From contig JAJPYB010000004.1 in the NCBI GenBank assembly GCA_021205185.1, forward strand, positions 62,001 through 126,000: DNA of 64,000 nucleotides, read 5' to 3'. Shown one piece after another: positions 45,378-54,727 of the stretch. Source of the DNA: Ruminococcus sp. GTDB taxonomy: Bacteria; Bacillota; Clostridia; Oscillospirales; Ruminococcaceae. The translations under genes and the position numbers were made by a program. The notes under the pieces are model-generated. The model did no database searches. It had not been told where the DNA came from and worked only from the letters and a program-made list of their open reading frames with translations. The first letter of the stretch is position 1; every line of letters begins with the position of its first letter.

Positions 45378-46161
45378 TTTTATCCTCGTCAATAAGAATT
45401 TTTATCGCTTCAATCGCACATTTTATAGCTCTTGAAGAATCGTTTGTTATGTTGTCGGCAAGTCCCTTGCTTGACCGCTCGACATTCCAGAGCGCCGTCA
45501 GAACGGCTGCACATCTTACTCGCCTTACAAGTCCTACCGAAAATATCGCCGCACATTCCATTTCGCTGGCAAGACAGCCAGCCTTGAGATATGCGTTCCA
45601 TCTTTCCTTTATGTCCGCACTAACCGCAGAGCCGTCAGGCTCGACCTCGCCGTAAAAGCTGTCCTTTGAATGAACCACGCCTGAATGATAGCCGTTGCCA
45701 AAATCCTTGCTGGAAAGCTTTTTTGCTGCCTTTTTCAGAGCAGCTACAACCTCAAAGCTTGCAACAGCTGGGTAGTCTGGCGTCAGGTATTCCTTGCTGG
45801 TGCCCTCGCCTCTGACGGCGGCTGTAGCAATTATCAAGTCCCCGCCTACAACATCTTCTACCATTCCTCCGCTTGTGCCAACCCGAATAAATGTGTCCGC
45901 TCCGCACTTTACAAGCTCCTCAACTGCTATTGCCGCCGACGGACCGCCTATTCCTGTTGAACAAACGGTAACACGTTCGCCGTTTAAGTAGCCTGTATAA
46001 ACAGTATATTCACGATTTCTGGAAATAAATACAGCGTCGTCAAGATACTCGGCAATTACACTGACGCGTTCAGGGTCGCCGGGCAGTATAACATACCTTC
46101 CGACCTCGCTTTCAAGCGTTTTGATATGAAATTGTCGTGGAGTATCCATAATTGACGCCAT
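45370..46161 (-). CDS. udp: Nucleoside phosphorylase (uridine phosphorylase-like)
   Basis: 263 aa. Phosphorylase superfamily signature STGIGGPSAAIAVEEL, phosphate Arg in RVGTSGG and the ribose-binding SEMECAA. Closest in pattern to Udp. It splits a pyrimidine (or purine) nucleoside with phosphate for salvage. Start has AGGAGGAAAAGC. Located between nadC and the PASTA lipoprotein. Confidence 0.85.
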   Translation of the reverse strand: MASIMDTPRQFHIKTLESEVGRYVILPGDPERVSVIAEYLDDAVFISRNREYTVYTGYLNGERVTVCSTGIGGPSAAIAVEELVKCGADTFIRVGTSGGMVEDVVGGDLIIATAAVRGEGTSKEYLTPDYPAVASFEVVAALKKAAKKLSSKDFGNGYHSGVVHSKDSFYGEVEPDGSAVSADIKERWNAYLKAGCLASEMECAAIFSVGLVRRVRCAAVLTALWNVERSSKGLADNITNDSSRAIKCAIEAIKILIDEDKNE

Positions 46162-46180
46162 GCTTTTCCTCCTGCATTAC

Positions 46181-47026
46181 TTACTTGTTCTTCTCCATTT
46201 TCATTGATATGTCAAAGCACTTGACCGAATGAGTTAATGCGCCGATTGAAATAATATCAACCCCTGTTTCGGCGATGCTCCTGATAGTTTCTTCGGTTAC
46301 GTTTCCGCTCGCTTCCAAAAGCGCTCTCTTGTCGCAAAGCTTTACAGCCTCTGCCATTTGCTCGCAGGACATATTGTCAAGCATTATAAGCTCCGCTCCA
46401 ACGTCAAGAGCTTCCTTTACCTCGTCAAGATTAGTGGTTTCTACCTCGATTTTTACCGTATGTCCTAAATGCTCTCTCAAAGCGTTTACAGCGTTTGTAA
46501 TGCTTCCGTAAGCGTCAAGGTGAGTGTCCTTCAGCATTGCACAGTCGGAAAGATTATATCTGTGGTTCTTTCCGCCGCCAACCGTTACCGCATACTTTTG
46601 AAGCGAACGAAGTCCGGGAAGAGTTTTTCTCGTGTCCGCAACGCTTGCGTTTGTGCCTTTAATAAGCTCGACGCACTTTCTCGTCTGTGTTGCAATTCCC
46701 GACAGGTGGCAAACTATATTAAGAGCCGTTCTCTCACCCTTTAAAAGCGTTTTGACTCTGCCGTGAATGGCAGCGATAATATCGCCCTTTTTAACTTCTT
46801 CTCCGTCGTGAATTAAAATCTCATAGGTTATGTCGCTGTCTAAAAGCTCAAACACTCTCATTGCAAATTCAATTCCACAAACTACTCCGTCGTCTTTAGA
46901 TAAGTACCTTGCGCTCGACGTAAGGCTATCGTCTATAAGGTAATCGGTCGTGACGTCGATATAGTTTATATCCTCTTTAATTGCTCTTTTGATTATGTCG
47001 TCTATTTCAAACTGCAATGGTTTCAT
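46181..47026 (-). CDS. nadC: Nicotinate-nucleotide pyrophosphorylase (carboxylating)
   Basis: 281 aa. Makes nicotinate mononucleotide from quinolinate and PRPP. Conserved ERTALNIVCHLSGIAT, DTRKTLPGLRSLQKYAV with Arg/Lys substrate contacts, GGGKNHR and the EVETTNLDE barrel motif. Lies 22 bases after nadB; no nadA in the window. Confidence 0.95.
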   Translation of the reverse strand: MKPLQFEIDDIIKRAIKEDINYIDVTTDYLIDDSLTSSARYLSKDDGVVCGIEFAMRVFELLDSDITYEILIHDGEEVKKGDIIAAIHGRVKTLLKGERTALNIVCHLSGIATQTRKCVELIKGTNASVADTRKTLPGLRSLQKYAVTVGGGKNHRYNLSDCAMLKDTHLDAYGSITNAVNALREHLGHTVKIEVETTNLDEVKEALDVGAELIMLDNMSCEQMAEAVKLCDKRALLEASGNVTEETIRSIAETGVDIISIGALTHSVKCFDISMKMEKNK

Positions 47027-47048
47027 AGCTTTTCCCTTTCTTTAACTC

Positions 47049-48563
47049 CTAGTAATTGTTAAGCTCGCCCTCTACCCAGTCCTGAGTTTTAAGCTCAAGG
47101 CTTTCGGTAGCGGTTTTGTTAGCTTCGGATAAAATAATGTAAGATACAGTAGCAAGCGATCTTGCTTCTGTGTAGTCCTTGTCAATGATAAAGTTTCCGT
47201 TTTCAAGCATTTCCTTTATCCTGAATATTTCGTCCAACCCAGAAAACAGCTTTTCAATATTCGGCATTACAAAGTAAGCCGATTGCATAATGCTTCTGAT
47301 GCGGGTTCTTATTCCTGTAGGAATATGCTCGGCTCCCTCAGGCTGCTTGAATTGGTATTCGCTGTAGCTTCGCTTCATTCCCTTTGCACGCTCGTTTATA
47401 ACGCTCGCCGCACGCCTTGAAAATACCAGAGCCTCCATTAACGAATTTGAAGCAAGCCTGTTGTTGCCGTGAACTCCTGTATGAGAGCATTCGCCGCAAG
47501 CAAACAGATTATCTACTGTCGTTTCAGAGTATTCGTTTACAGCAATTCCACCCATAAGGTAGTGCTGACAGGGGTAAATAGGAATCAGATCCTTCGTCAT
47601 ATCGTAGCCTGCTTCCAAAAGCTTTGAATAAATCATCGGGAAGCGGTTCTTTACAAATTCCGGATCCTTGTGAGTTATATCGAGGTAAAACTTGTCGCTG
47701 CCTGTTTTTTGCTCCTCGAAAATTATCGAGTGCGAAACAACGTCTCTCGGTGCAAGCTCCAGTCTGTCGTCATAGTTTTGCATAAATCTCTGCTTGTGGC
47801 AGTTCTTTAAATAAGCGCCCTCGCCACGAACAGCTTCTGAAATCAGGAAGCATTCTCTTGAGCTCTTGTCGTTAAACGCCGTCGGGTGAAATTGTATGCT
47901 GCTGAGTTTTGAAATCTTAGCTCCCATATTGTAGGCAAATGCTATTCCGTCGCCTGTTGCGATAGCAGAGTTTGTAGTATACTCGTAAACTCTACCTATT
48001 CCGCCTGTCGCAAAAATGCTGAAGTGCGAGTGATAAGTAGTATAAACTCCGTCACGAAGCACGTTGAATGAAAAGCCGTGATGCGATTTTTTAACTCCGC
48101 ACACAAGCGCATTGTCAATAACGTCGACATTCTCAAGCGATAAAACGTAGTTACGAAGCTTAGTCGTTATTTCGTTTCCCGTTGAATCCTTGTGGTGGAA
48201 AATTCTATGCTTGCCGTGACCGCCTTCGAGCGTTCTGTGATAATCGCCGCCTGGCGCTTTGTCAAAATCCACTCCGAGCTTTATTATCCGCTCAATATCT
48301 ATATGCGCTTCGTTTACAAGAATAGTAGTTGTTTTCGGATTGTTCTCAAATCCTCCTGCAACGAAGGTATCGTGCTTGTGATATTCAGGGGAATCGCTTG
48401 GAGAATTATAAACGCCTGCAATTCCTCCCTGTGCAAGTGAGGAGTTACAAAGAGAAAGCTCTGATTTTGAAAGTAGTAAAACCCGCAGGCTTTCAGAGAG
48501 ATTTATCGCTGAATAAAGACCTGCTGCGCCGCTTCCAACAACTATAACGTCATAATTGTTCAT
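47049..48563 (-). CDS. nadB: L-aspartate oxidase
   Basis: 504 aa from the ATG at 48563, where the flavoprotein sequence begins (NNYDVIVVGSGAAG); 35 extra upstream codons in the frame are basic and unlike the family. FAD-dependent enzyme giving iminoaspartate for quinolinate synthesis. ELSLCNSSLAQGGIAG, HHKDSTGNEITTKL and GVHGNNRLASNSL motifs are present. It needs NadA, which must be encoded elsewhere. Confidence 0.93.
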   Translation of the reverse strand: MNNYDVIVVGSGAAGLYSAINLSESLRVLLLSKSELSLCNSSLAQGGIAGVYNSPSDSPEYHKHDTFVAGGFENNPKTTTILVNEAHIDIERIIKLGVDFDKAPGGDYHRTLEGGHGKHRIFHHKDSTGNEITTKLRNYVLSLENVDVIDNALVCGVKKSHHGFSFNVLRDGVYTTYHSHFSIFATGGIGRVYEYTTNSAIATGDGIAFAYNMGAKISKLSSIQFHPTAFNDKSSRECFLISEAVRGEGAYLKNCHKQRFMQNYDDRLELAPRDVVSHSIIFEEQKTGSDKFYLDITHKDPEFVKNRFPMIYSKLLEAGYDMTKDLIPIYPCQHYLMGGIAVNEYSETTVDNLFACGECSHTGVHGNNRLASNSLMEALVFSRRAASVINERAKGMKRSYSEYQFKQPEGAEHIPTGIRTRIRSIMQSAYFVMPNIEKLFSGLDEIFRIKEMLENGNFIIDKDYTEARSLATVSYIILSEANKTATESLELKTQDWVEGELNNY

Positions 48564-48692
48564 AAAAATGACACGGCCTTTCTGTGTTGAATATATTTGA
48601 ATTGAGTAAAATTTTCGCTTATAGATAATCATACCACATTTTTTTGGAAAATACCATACTTTTATCATTATTTTTCTAAATATATCGCTTTA

Positions 48693-48716
48693 TTTCTTGC
48701 CTTGCGTGGCAAGAAA
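48693..48716. promoter_or_regulatory. Inverted repeat in the divergent nadB upstream region
   Basis: TTTCTTGCC (48693-48701) and GGCAAGAAA (48708-48716) form a perfect 9-base inverted repeat with a 6-base centre. It lies between nadB (minus, about 130 bases away) and the gene at 48780 (plus, about 64 bases away). Operator or hairpin; the regulator is unknown. Confidence 0.5.
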
Positions 48717-48779
48717 ATGAATAACGGGTGAGTTTTTACCAATTATTATGCTAAAAGAAAAAGCTAAGGGGGCTTTATT

Positions 48780-49919
48780 GTGGATAATTTTAACTTTTCA
48801 AATGCACACGAGCGAATATTTTCTCCGCTTGAAGCGTATAGGTTCGGCTTGGCAGTAGGCTCGTCTTTAAAGGAAAACAGCAAGGTCACAGTAGGCTATT
48901 GCCGAAGCAGAGGCTCAGACATTTATGCCTTTTTAATCTCGTCGGCAATAACTGCCTGCAAAAACGATTGCTTTATAGTGCCGGAAAGCGAAGAGTTTAT
49001 GTCGGAATACGCAGCGTATAAGCTTCACGCAGAGCAATGTATACAAATCTGTTCGGGAAGTCATATAAGCGTCAGCGCAAAGGGAGCTTTGGGAAGCGGC
49101 TTGAGCGCAGACTTTCTAAACGAGGTAACAGCTCGCTACCATTCAAACGACTACAAAAGGGTAAAGCCTGCTCAAAGCGGAAAAATTAAAATAGTAAACG
49201 ACATTCCCGTTCTTTACGAGCTTGACCTGCTCCACAAATTTGAAAGCATAAAAAATATACGAGCGAGCGTTAAAACTGCGTCGCCGCTTGTAGCAAAGCT
49301 TTTTGACGAGGTAATAAGAGACAAAAACGACTTGGGTGCTGAGGAGATAGTTTTTAACTTTTCGCTCGACTGCAAAAAGGTTTCAGCCTACAGTGAAAGA
49401 TCAGGCTATGTGTTTTACGAAACGCTTTTGCTGATAGCCGCAAAAATTGAGCTTGAAAAGGGCGTGGAGGTAGAGGTTCCGAAATACTTCCCTCAGGCGG
49501 CTGATATCCTTTCAGGCAGACTGATAAGAGCTAAGGACAGAGAAAGCCTTAAAATAAATGCCAATAACAGGTTTTTAACAGACAGCTTTTATCTTATTAC
49601 AATGATTCTGGATTATCTTGGCAAAAATAAGCTGTCGCTGAGCGAAGCGCTTGAGGACGTCCCGAGCGTATATTTTACAGAGCGCTATATTTATACGGGC
49701 GAGCGAAGCGAGGATAAAATGAATAAATTGCTTAAGTCAAAATTTCTGAACGAAAATCAGGAGAGGGTCAGCAGTATCGGAAAGGCAAGAGTAAAGCTTG
49801 ACAAGGGTAAAAAGGGACTCAATTTATTTGCCGACGCTTTAAGCTTTGAAGCTGCAAGCTCAATCTGCGATGAAATAGAAGGCTATGTAAGCCGAATAAA
49901 TCTTGACAAAGAGGAATAA
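48780..49919 (+). CDS. Degenerate phosphohexomutase-like protein
   Basis: 379 aa from a GTG with AAGGGGG seven bases upstream. The N-terminal FSPLEAYRFGLAVGSSLKEN...VGYCRSRGSDIYAF resembles domain 1 of GlmM/ManB enzymes, and later blocks follow the order of their domains. However, the phosphoserine loop (TASHN), the metal loop (DGDADR; here FNFSLDCKK) and the RxSGTEP loop are all absent. So it is probably a non-catalytic paralogue or a protein with a new role. Alternative: an unrelated fold with chance likeness. A consensus promoter lies inside its 3' end. Confidence 0.5.
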   Translation: MDNFNFSNAHERIFSPLEAYRFGLAVGSSLKENSKVTVGYCRSRGSDIYAFLISSAITACKNDCFIVPESEEFMSEYAAYKLHAEQCIQICSGSHISVSAKGALGSGLSADFLNEVTARYHSNDYKRVKPAQSGKIKIVNDIPVLYELDLLHKFESIKNIRASVKTASPLVAKLFDEVIRDKNDLGAEEIVFNFSLDCKKVSAYSERSGYVFYETLLLIAAKIELEKGVEVEVPKYFPQAADILSGRLIRAKDRESLKINANNRFLTDSFYLITMILDYLGKNKLSLSEALEDVPSVYFTERYIYTGERSEDKMNKLLKSKFLNENQERVSSIGKARVKLDKGKKGLNLFADALSFEAASSICDEIEGYVSRINLDKEE

Positions 49920-49931
49920 AGTGGTTATAAT
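49903..49931 (+). promoter_or_regulatory. Perfect consensus sigma-A promoter
   Basis: TTGACA (49903-49908), 17-base spacer, TATAAT (49926-49931). It overlaps the last codons of the gene at 48780 and points to the candidate RNA/leader before the RNase J gene. Confidence 0.9.
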
Positions 49932-49937
49932 AGGTTT

Positions 49938-50066
49938 ATTCATATTGGTCGGATTTTTTACAGGGTGAGTTTTTCTCATCTATGATAAAACGAAACAGTT
50001 TTAGTCTTTCAAACATACCCGAGCCGCTTGAATTTTAGATTTTGTTATGGCTCGGGACTTTTTATT
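49938..50066 (+). ncRNA. Candidate small RNA or rnj leader with attenuator
   Basis: A transcript from the promoter at 49903 would start near 49938 and meet a terminator about 120 bases later: CCCGAGCC (50018-50025) and GGCTCGGG (50049-50056) followed by ACTTTTTATTT. A small hairpin GTGAG/CTCAT lies near its middle. No ORF fits. It is either a short independent RNA or a 5' leader of the RNase J operon that is partly terminated. No known RNA family (SRP, 6S, tmRNA) was recognised. Confidence 0.5.
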
Positions 50067-50181
50067 TACAAGTTATTTATAGAATCTCACTCCACAAAGG
50101 GAGTTGTTTTAATCCGTTATACGCCGAACGGAAATATGCGTATAGGGAAATTTTCAAAGGGAAGAAGGATATATTTTTTAT

Positions 50182-52188
50182 ATGACAAAATTAAATAAGA
50201 GCTACTCTAAGCGTCCGAAATACGATAGAGCAGCGGCGAAAAGAGATCTGAGGCAGAAGTCGTTGGACGGAACTTATGACGACGAGCTTACCGGTCTTTT
50301 TACTATTGACGTGCCCGAAGTAAATGCGGCAGCAAGCAAAAAAGCCGCTGAAAAAAAATCCTCGGCGCAAGCGTCAACACAAGCAGATGTTAAGAAGTCA
50401 ACAAAGCAGACTGCAAAGCAACAGACAAAGCAGCAAACTCAAAAGGCGAAATCCAGCCGCACCGATTCAAAGACGAAAACTACAAATAAAACTGTACAAA
50501 ATACACAGCGCAAAAAGGAAGTAAAACGCTCGACTCCGGTTAAAATAATCCCACTTGGCGGACTTAATGAAATCGGAAAGAATATGACTGTAATAGAATG
50601 CTCTAACGACATTTTTATCATCGACTGCGGACTTGAATTTCCTGATTCTGAAATGCTGGGCGTCGACCTCGTTTTACCTGATTATACCTATCTGGAGAAA
50701 AACGTCGATAAAATAAGGGGAATTGTCTTAACTCATGGACACGAGGACCATATTGGCGGACTTCCTTATTTTCTCAACAAAATAAACGTACCGGTTTACG
50801 GAACAAGGCTTACTATCGGTCTTGTTGAAGGAAAGCTCAAGGAGGCGGGCCTTTTAGGCAGCGTTCAGCTTACTGTTGTAAAGCCTGGAGATACAATAAA
50901 ATTCGGCTGTATGGCGGTTGAGCTTATCCGAGTTAATCATTCTATTCCGGACGCCGTCGGTATGGCAATTTTTACGCCTGCCGGAATTTTAATTCACACA
51001 GGCGACTTTAAGGTAGACTTTACGCCTATTGAGGGCGGAGCTATTGACCTTGCGAGATTTGCGGAGCTTGGAAACAGGGGAGTGTTGGCTATGATGTCAG
51101 ACTCTACGAACTCCGAACGCCCCGGCTTTACTATGAGTGAAAGAAAGGTTGGCGAAAGCTTTTCAAGGCTTTTCCAAAGAGCCGACGGCAAGAGAATTAT
51201 AATCGCAACCTTTGCGTCTAACATTCACCGTGTTCAGCAGATAATCGACAGAGCGATTAAGGACGGCAGAAAGGTTGCCGTATCAGGCAGAAGCATGGTA
51301 AACGTAATGCAAAAGGGCAGAGAGCTGGGCTACCTGAAATGCCCTGACAGCATTATGATTGATATTGAGGAGATAAACAGATATTCGCCTGAGGAGCTTG
51401 TTATTATTACAACAGGAAGTCAGGGCGAGCCGATGTCTGCGCTTACCAGAATGGCAAGAAACGAGCACAGGCAGGTAACTATTACTCCTCAGGACTTTAT
51501 TATAATTTCAGCTACTCCTATCCCTGGAAACGAAAAGGGAGTTACTAATGTAGTAAACAGCTTGATGCGGCTTGGGGCGGAGGTAATATACGAGTCGATG
51601 TATGACGTTCACGTTTCAGGACACGCTTGTCAGGAGGAGCAGAAAATGCTGATTTCTCTTGTAAAGCCGAAGTATTTTATCCCTGTTCACGGAGAGTATA
51701 AGCATCTCTCACGTCACGCTCAGACGGCGCATTCCACAGGAATCGACTACAAAAACATAATTATGGCGGACTTGGGAAGCGTTATTGAAACTGACGGAGT
51801 AGATATGAAAATAACAGGTACCGTTCCCGCTGGAAAGGTTTTGGTGGACGGACTAGGCGTTGGAGATGTCGGAGTTATTGTTCTTCGCAACAGAAAGCAT
51901 TTGGCGGAGGACGGACTTATAATCGCAGTAGCGGCAATAGACAGTAAAAACCGCACTATCGTTTCAGGTCCCGACATCGTTTCAAGAGGCTTTGTTTACG
52001 TCAGAGAAGCCGAAGAGCTGCTCGACGGAGCGAAGGACCTTTTGTACGACTGCTTAAAGGGCTGCCTTGACAATTCAGTTTACGAGTGGAGTACGATGAA
52101 AAATAAAATGAAGGATTCGCTTTCAGGATACATTTATCAAAAGACAAAGCGAAGTCCGATGATACTTCCGATAATTATGGAGGTTTAG
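50182..52188 (+). CDS. rnj: Ribonuclease J
   Basis: 668 aa. Core from about residue 119 (VKIIPLGGLNEIGKN) with the zinc motif HGHEDHIGG, beta-CASP domain and C-terminal domain. It degrades and matures RNA by 5'-3' exo and endo cleavage. Unusual is the first 118 residues: a low-complexity extension rich in Lys, Gln, Thr, Ser and Ala, likely disordered and RNA- or partner-binding. Shine-Dalgarno GAAGAAGGAT stands about 12 bases from the ATG. Confidence 0.93.
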   Translation: MTKLNKSYSKRPKYDRAAAKRDLRQKSLDGTYDDELTGLFTIDVPEVNAAASKKAAEKKSSAQASTQADVKKSTKQTAKQQTKQQTQKAKSSRTDSKTKTTNKTVQNTQRKKEVKRSTPVKIIPLGGLNEIGKNMTVIECSNDIFIIDCGLEFPDSEMLGVDLVLPDYTYLEKNVDKIRGIVLTHGHEDHIGGLPYFLNKINVPVYGTRLTIGLVEGKLKEAGLLGSVQLTVVKPGDTIKFGCMAVELIRVNHSIPDAVGMAIFTPAGILIHTGDFKVDFTPIEGGAIDLARFAELGNRGVLAMMSDSTNSERPGFTMSERKVGESFSRLFQRADGKRIIIATFASNIHRVQQIIDRAIKDGRKVAVSGRSMVNVMQKGRELGYLKCPDSIMIDIEEINRYSPEELVIITTGSQGEPMSALTRMARNEHRQVTITPQDFIIISATPIPGNEKGVTNVVNSLMRLGAEVIYESMYDVHVSGHACQEEQKMLISLVKPKYFIPVHGEYKHLSRHAQTAHSTGIDYKNIIMADLGSVIETDGVDMKITGTVPAGKVLVDGLGVGDVGVIVLRNRKHLAEDGLIIAVAAIDSKNRTIVSGPDIVSRGFVYVREAEELLDGAKDLLYDCLKGCLDNSVYEWSTMKNKMKDSLSGYIYQKTKRSPMILPIIMEV

Positions 52189-52230
52189 TCTGTCGGCGTT
52201 AAGATAAGTCGAGCTACGGAGGAAAAAGCT

Positions 52231-54207
52231 ATGAAAAAGAAAGTCCAGATACCCTTGATTGTGGCGTTTTTGCTGCTTGGAATATCGGCGGTACTTTCTG
52301 CGTTTTATATAATTGCAGGAGACGGCAATGAAAATGTTGGAATTGCAGCTTTTATTGTCGATATAGTAATGCTTGCTGTAATTATGATTTATTTTATAGT
52401 CAGCGAAAACAGAAAGCTGAAGTACATTGCGAAAATGTCGCACGACTTAAAGTACACTCAAAGGGAAACGCTGTTTAACTTTCCGGCGCCTGTTCTGATA
52501 GTTGACGAAAGCAGAACGGTAGTCTGGGTAAACGAAAGCTTTTCAAGAGAGCTTTTTTCCGAAAAGGAAGCCTTTGGCAGAAAGGTTTCAGAGCTGTTTA
52601 CAGTGAACTTCGATATGATGTTTCACGAGCAGGGAACTGTAGTTAAAATTCACGACAGGTATTTTATTGCAAGAGCCACTCGCCCCGAAAGGGAGGTAAA
52701 CGGCCTTATAATGATTTACCTCAACGACGAAACTGAGTTTAAAAGCTTGCAGAACGAATATACTCTTTCTCATCCGTCCGTTATGATAATTTCTGTCGAC
52801 AACTATGACGATGCGCTTCAGAATTCAAGAGCGAGCGAAAAGAGTACAATTGTCGGTGAAATTGAAAGGCTGGTTGAAGACTTTATAGATTCGACAACCG
52901 GAATAGCTGTAAACATTTCCTCGTCAAGGTTTGTAATTGTAATTGAAGAGCGTCATTTAAGACAATGTATTGAAAACAAGTTCGATATTCTGAACAAGGC
53001 AAGAGATATTTTAGTTGGCGGAAGTCAGCCGATAACATTTTCTATCGGAATCGGAAAGGACGCCGACACTCTTTCGCAAAGCGAGTCGTATGCCAAGCAG
53101 GCGCTTGATATGTGTCTTGGCAGAGGCGGCGATCAGGCGGCAATAAGGAACAAATCAGGCTTTGAGTTTTTCGGCGGAGTTTCAAAGGGCTACGAGCGTA
53201 GGACCAAGGTCAGAAGCCGTGTAATCGCAAACGCTATTTCCGAAGCGATAAAGGAATCGGATACGGTATTTATAATGGGACACCGAAACGGCGACCTTGA
53301 CAGCATTGGCTCGGCGACAGGACTTTGCGCAGTAATAAGAAGTCTTGGCAAGCAGTCGTTTGTCGTTTGCGACCTTGAATCTAACCTTGCGACGGTTATG
53401 ATAAATCACATAAACGAAAACGAGAAGGATACATACTACATACCTCCTCAGATGGCAATGACTATGAAAACCGACGACAGCGCTCTTATTATTGTCGATA
53501 CGCACAATCCTGATATTCTGGACAGCACAGAGTTTTATCGGATGTTCGACAAGGTTATTGTTGTCGATCACCACAGAAGAATGGTAAACTCGATTGAAAA
53601 CGCAGTTATTTTCTATAACGAGCCTAACGCATCTTCTGCTTCTGAAATGGTAGCGGAGCTTGTTCAGTATCTATCTGAAAATACAACGCTCAAGCCGCAC
53701 ATTGCTGAAAGCCTGCTTGCGGGAATTATGCTTGACACCAAAAATTTTGTTATGAAAACAGGCGTCAGAACCTTTGAAGCGGCGGCGTACTTAAAGCGAC
53801 AGGGAGCGGACACAATAGCTGTTAAAACGATGTTCGCAACGCCTATTGATACCTACAGAGAAAAGTCGAAGCTGATAAGCGAAGCGGAGCTTTACGGCTC
53901 CTGCGCTATTGCGACGGGCGATGGAAACAACGACGCTGTACGACTGGCGGCGGCGCAGGCGGCGGACGAGCTTTTAGGAATTTCAGGAATCAAGGCTTCG
54001 TTTGTTTTGTACGAAAGCAACGCTATGACCGCTATGAGCGCAAGAAGCATGGGAGATGTAAACGTTCAGGTTATTATGGAAGCACTCGGCGGCGGCGGAC
54101 ATCACAATATGGCGGCAACTCAGGTCAATATGCCGATTGACGAGGCTAAGGAAAAGCTAAAGGAAGTGCTAGAGCAAAATGTAGAAGGCTACGCCGAAAA
54201 GGCTTAG
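52231..54207 (+). CDS. gdpP: Cyclic-di-AMP phosphodiesterase GdpP
   Basis: 658 aa. Two membrane segments (about 7-27, 32-53), PAS-like domain (about 75-160), degenerate GGDEF domain (about 170-300) and DHH/DHHA1 phosphodiesterase (about 335-655). Catalytic motifs GHRNGDLDSIGS, VDTHN, VVDHHRR and the GGGGHHNMAA end are intact. It hydrolyses c-di-AMP. The gdpP-rplI-dnaB order is widely conserved in Firmicutes. Confidence 0.95.
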   Translation: MKKKVQIPLIVAFLLLGISAVLSAFYIIAGDGNENVGIAAFIVDIVMLAVIMIYFIVSENRKLKYIAKMSHDLKYTQRETLFNFPAPVLIVDESRTVVWVNESFSRELFSEKEAFGRKVSELFTVNFDMMFHEQGTVVKIHDRYFIARATRPEREVNGLIMIYLNDETEFKSLQNEYTLSHPSVMIISVDNYDDALQNSRASEKSTIVGEIERLVEDFIDSTTGIAVNISSSRFVIVIEERHLRQCIENKFDILNKARDILVGGSQPITFSIGIGKDADTLSQSESYAKQALDMCLGRGGDQAAIRNKSGFEFFGGVSKGYERRTKVRSRVIANAISEAIKESDTVFIMGHRNGDLDSIGSATGLCAVIRSLGKQSFVVCDLESNLATVMINHINENEKDTYYIPPQMAMTMKTDDSALIIVDTHNPDILDSTEFYRMFDKVIVVDHHRRMVNSIENAVIFYNEPNASSASEMVAELVQYLSENTTLKPHIAESLLAGIMLDTKNFVMKTGVRTFEAAAYLKRQGADTIAVKTMFATPIDTYREKSKLISEAELYGSCAIATGDGNNDAVRLAAAQAADELLGISGIKASFVLYESNAMTAMSARSMGDVNVQVIMEALGGGGHHNMAATQVNMPIDEAKEKLKEVLEQNVEGYAEKA

Positions 54208-54260
54208 CGCTTGATTTTGAATTTTTTAGTATTTACTTTTTGGAAAGGTAGGTTTAAAAT

Positions 54261-54710
54261 ATGAAGGTTATATTTTTAAAGGACGTAAAGGGCTCAGGCA
54301 AGGCCGGAGAGATTAAAAACGTTGCTGACGGATATGCAAGAAACTTTTTGCTGGCTAAGGGATTAGCCGCAGAAGCTACAAACAAGAACTTAAACGTACT
54401 TAAGGGTCAGCAGTCGTCAGTTCAGCATAAAATAGAAGTTCAGAAGTCTGAGAACGAGAGCATTGCCAAAGCGTTAAGCGGAAAGACTATTTCTATCAAG
54501 GCAAAGGCTGGCAACGGCGGAAGGCTTTTCGGAGCGGTAACGCCAAGCGTTATTTCTCAGGAAATTGAAAGGGCATATGACATAAAGCTTGACAAGAAGA
54601 AAATATCCCTGAAGGGCGGAGACATAAAGACTTTCGGCGATTACGAAGCCGATGTAAAGCTTTCGCAGGGAGTTTCCTTTGCGGTTAAGGTAAGCGTTAG
54701 TGAAGAATGA
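54261..54710 (+). CDS. rplI: 50S ribosomal protein L9
   Basis: 149 aa. N-terminal rRNA-binding domain ([31 protein letters not shown]), long connecting helix and C-terminal domain with [10 protein letters not shown]. Stop overlaps a possible upstream ATG of dnaB. Confidence 0.97.
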   Translation: MKVIFLKDVKGSGKAGEIKNVADGYARNFLLAKGLAAEATNKNLNVLKGQQSSVQHKIEVQKSENESIAKALSGKTISIKAKAGNGGRLFGAVTPSVISQEIERAYDIKLDKKKISLKGGDIKTFGDYEADVKLSQGVSFAVKVSVSEE

Positions 54711-54727
54711 TTTTCGAGGGTAAAAAA

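Noticed and set aside
49938-50066. Known RNA such as SRP RNA, 6S RNA or tmRNA at the candidate RNA
   Set aside because: None of the hallmark sequences (such as the SRP GGAA tetraloop region or the tmRNA tag reading frame) is present.
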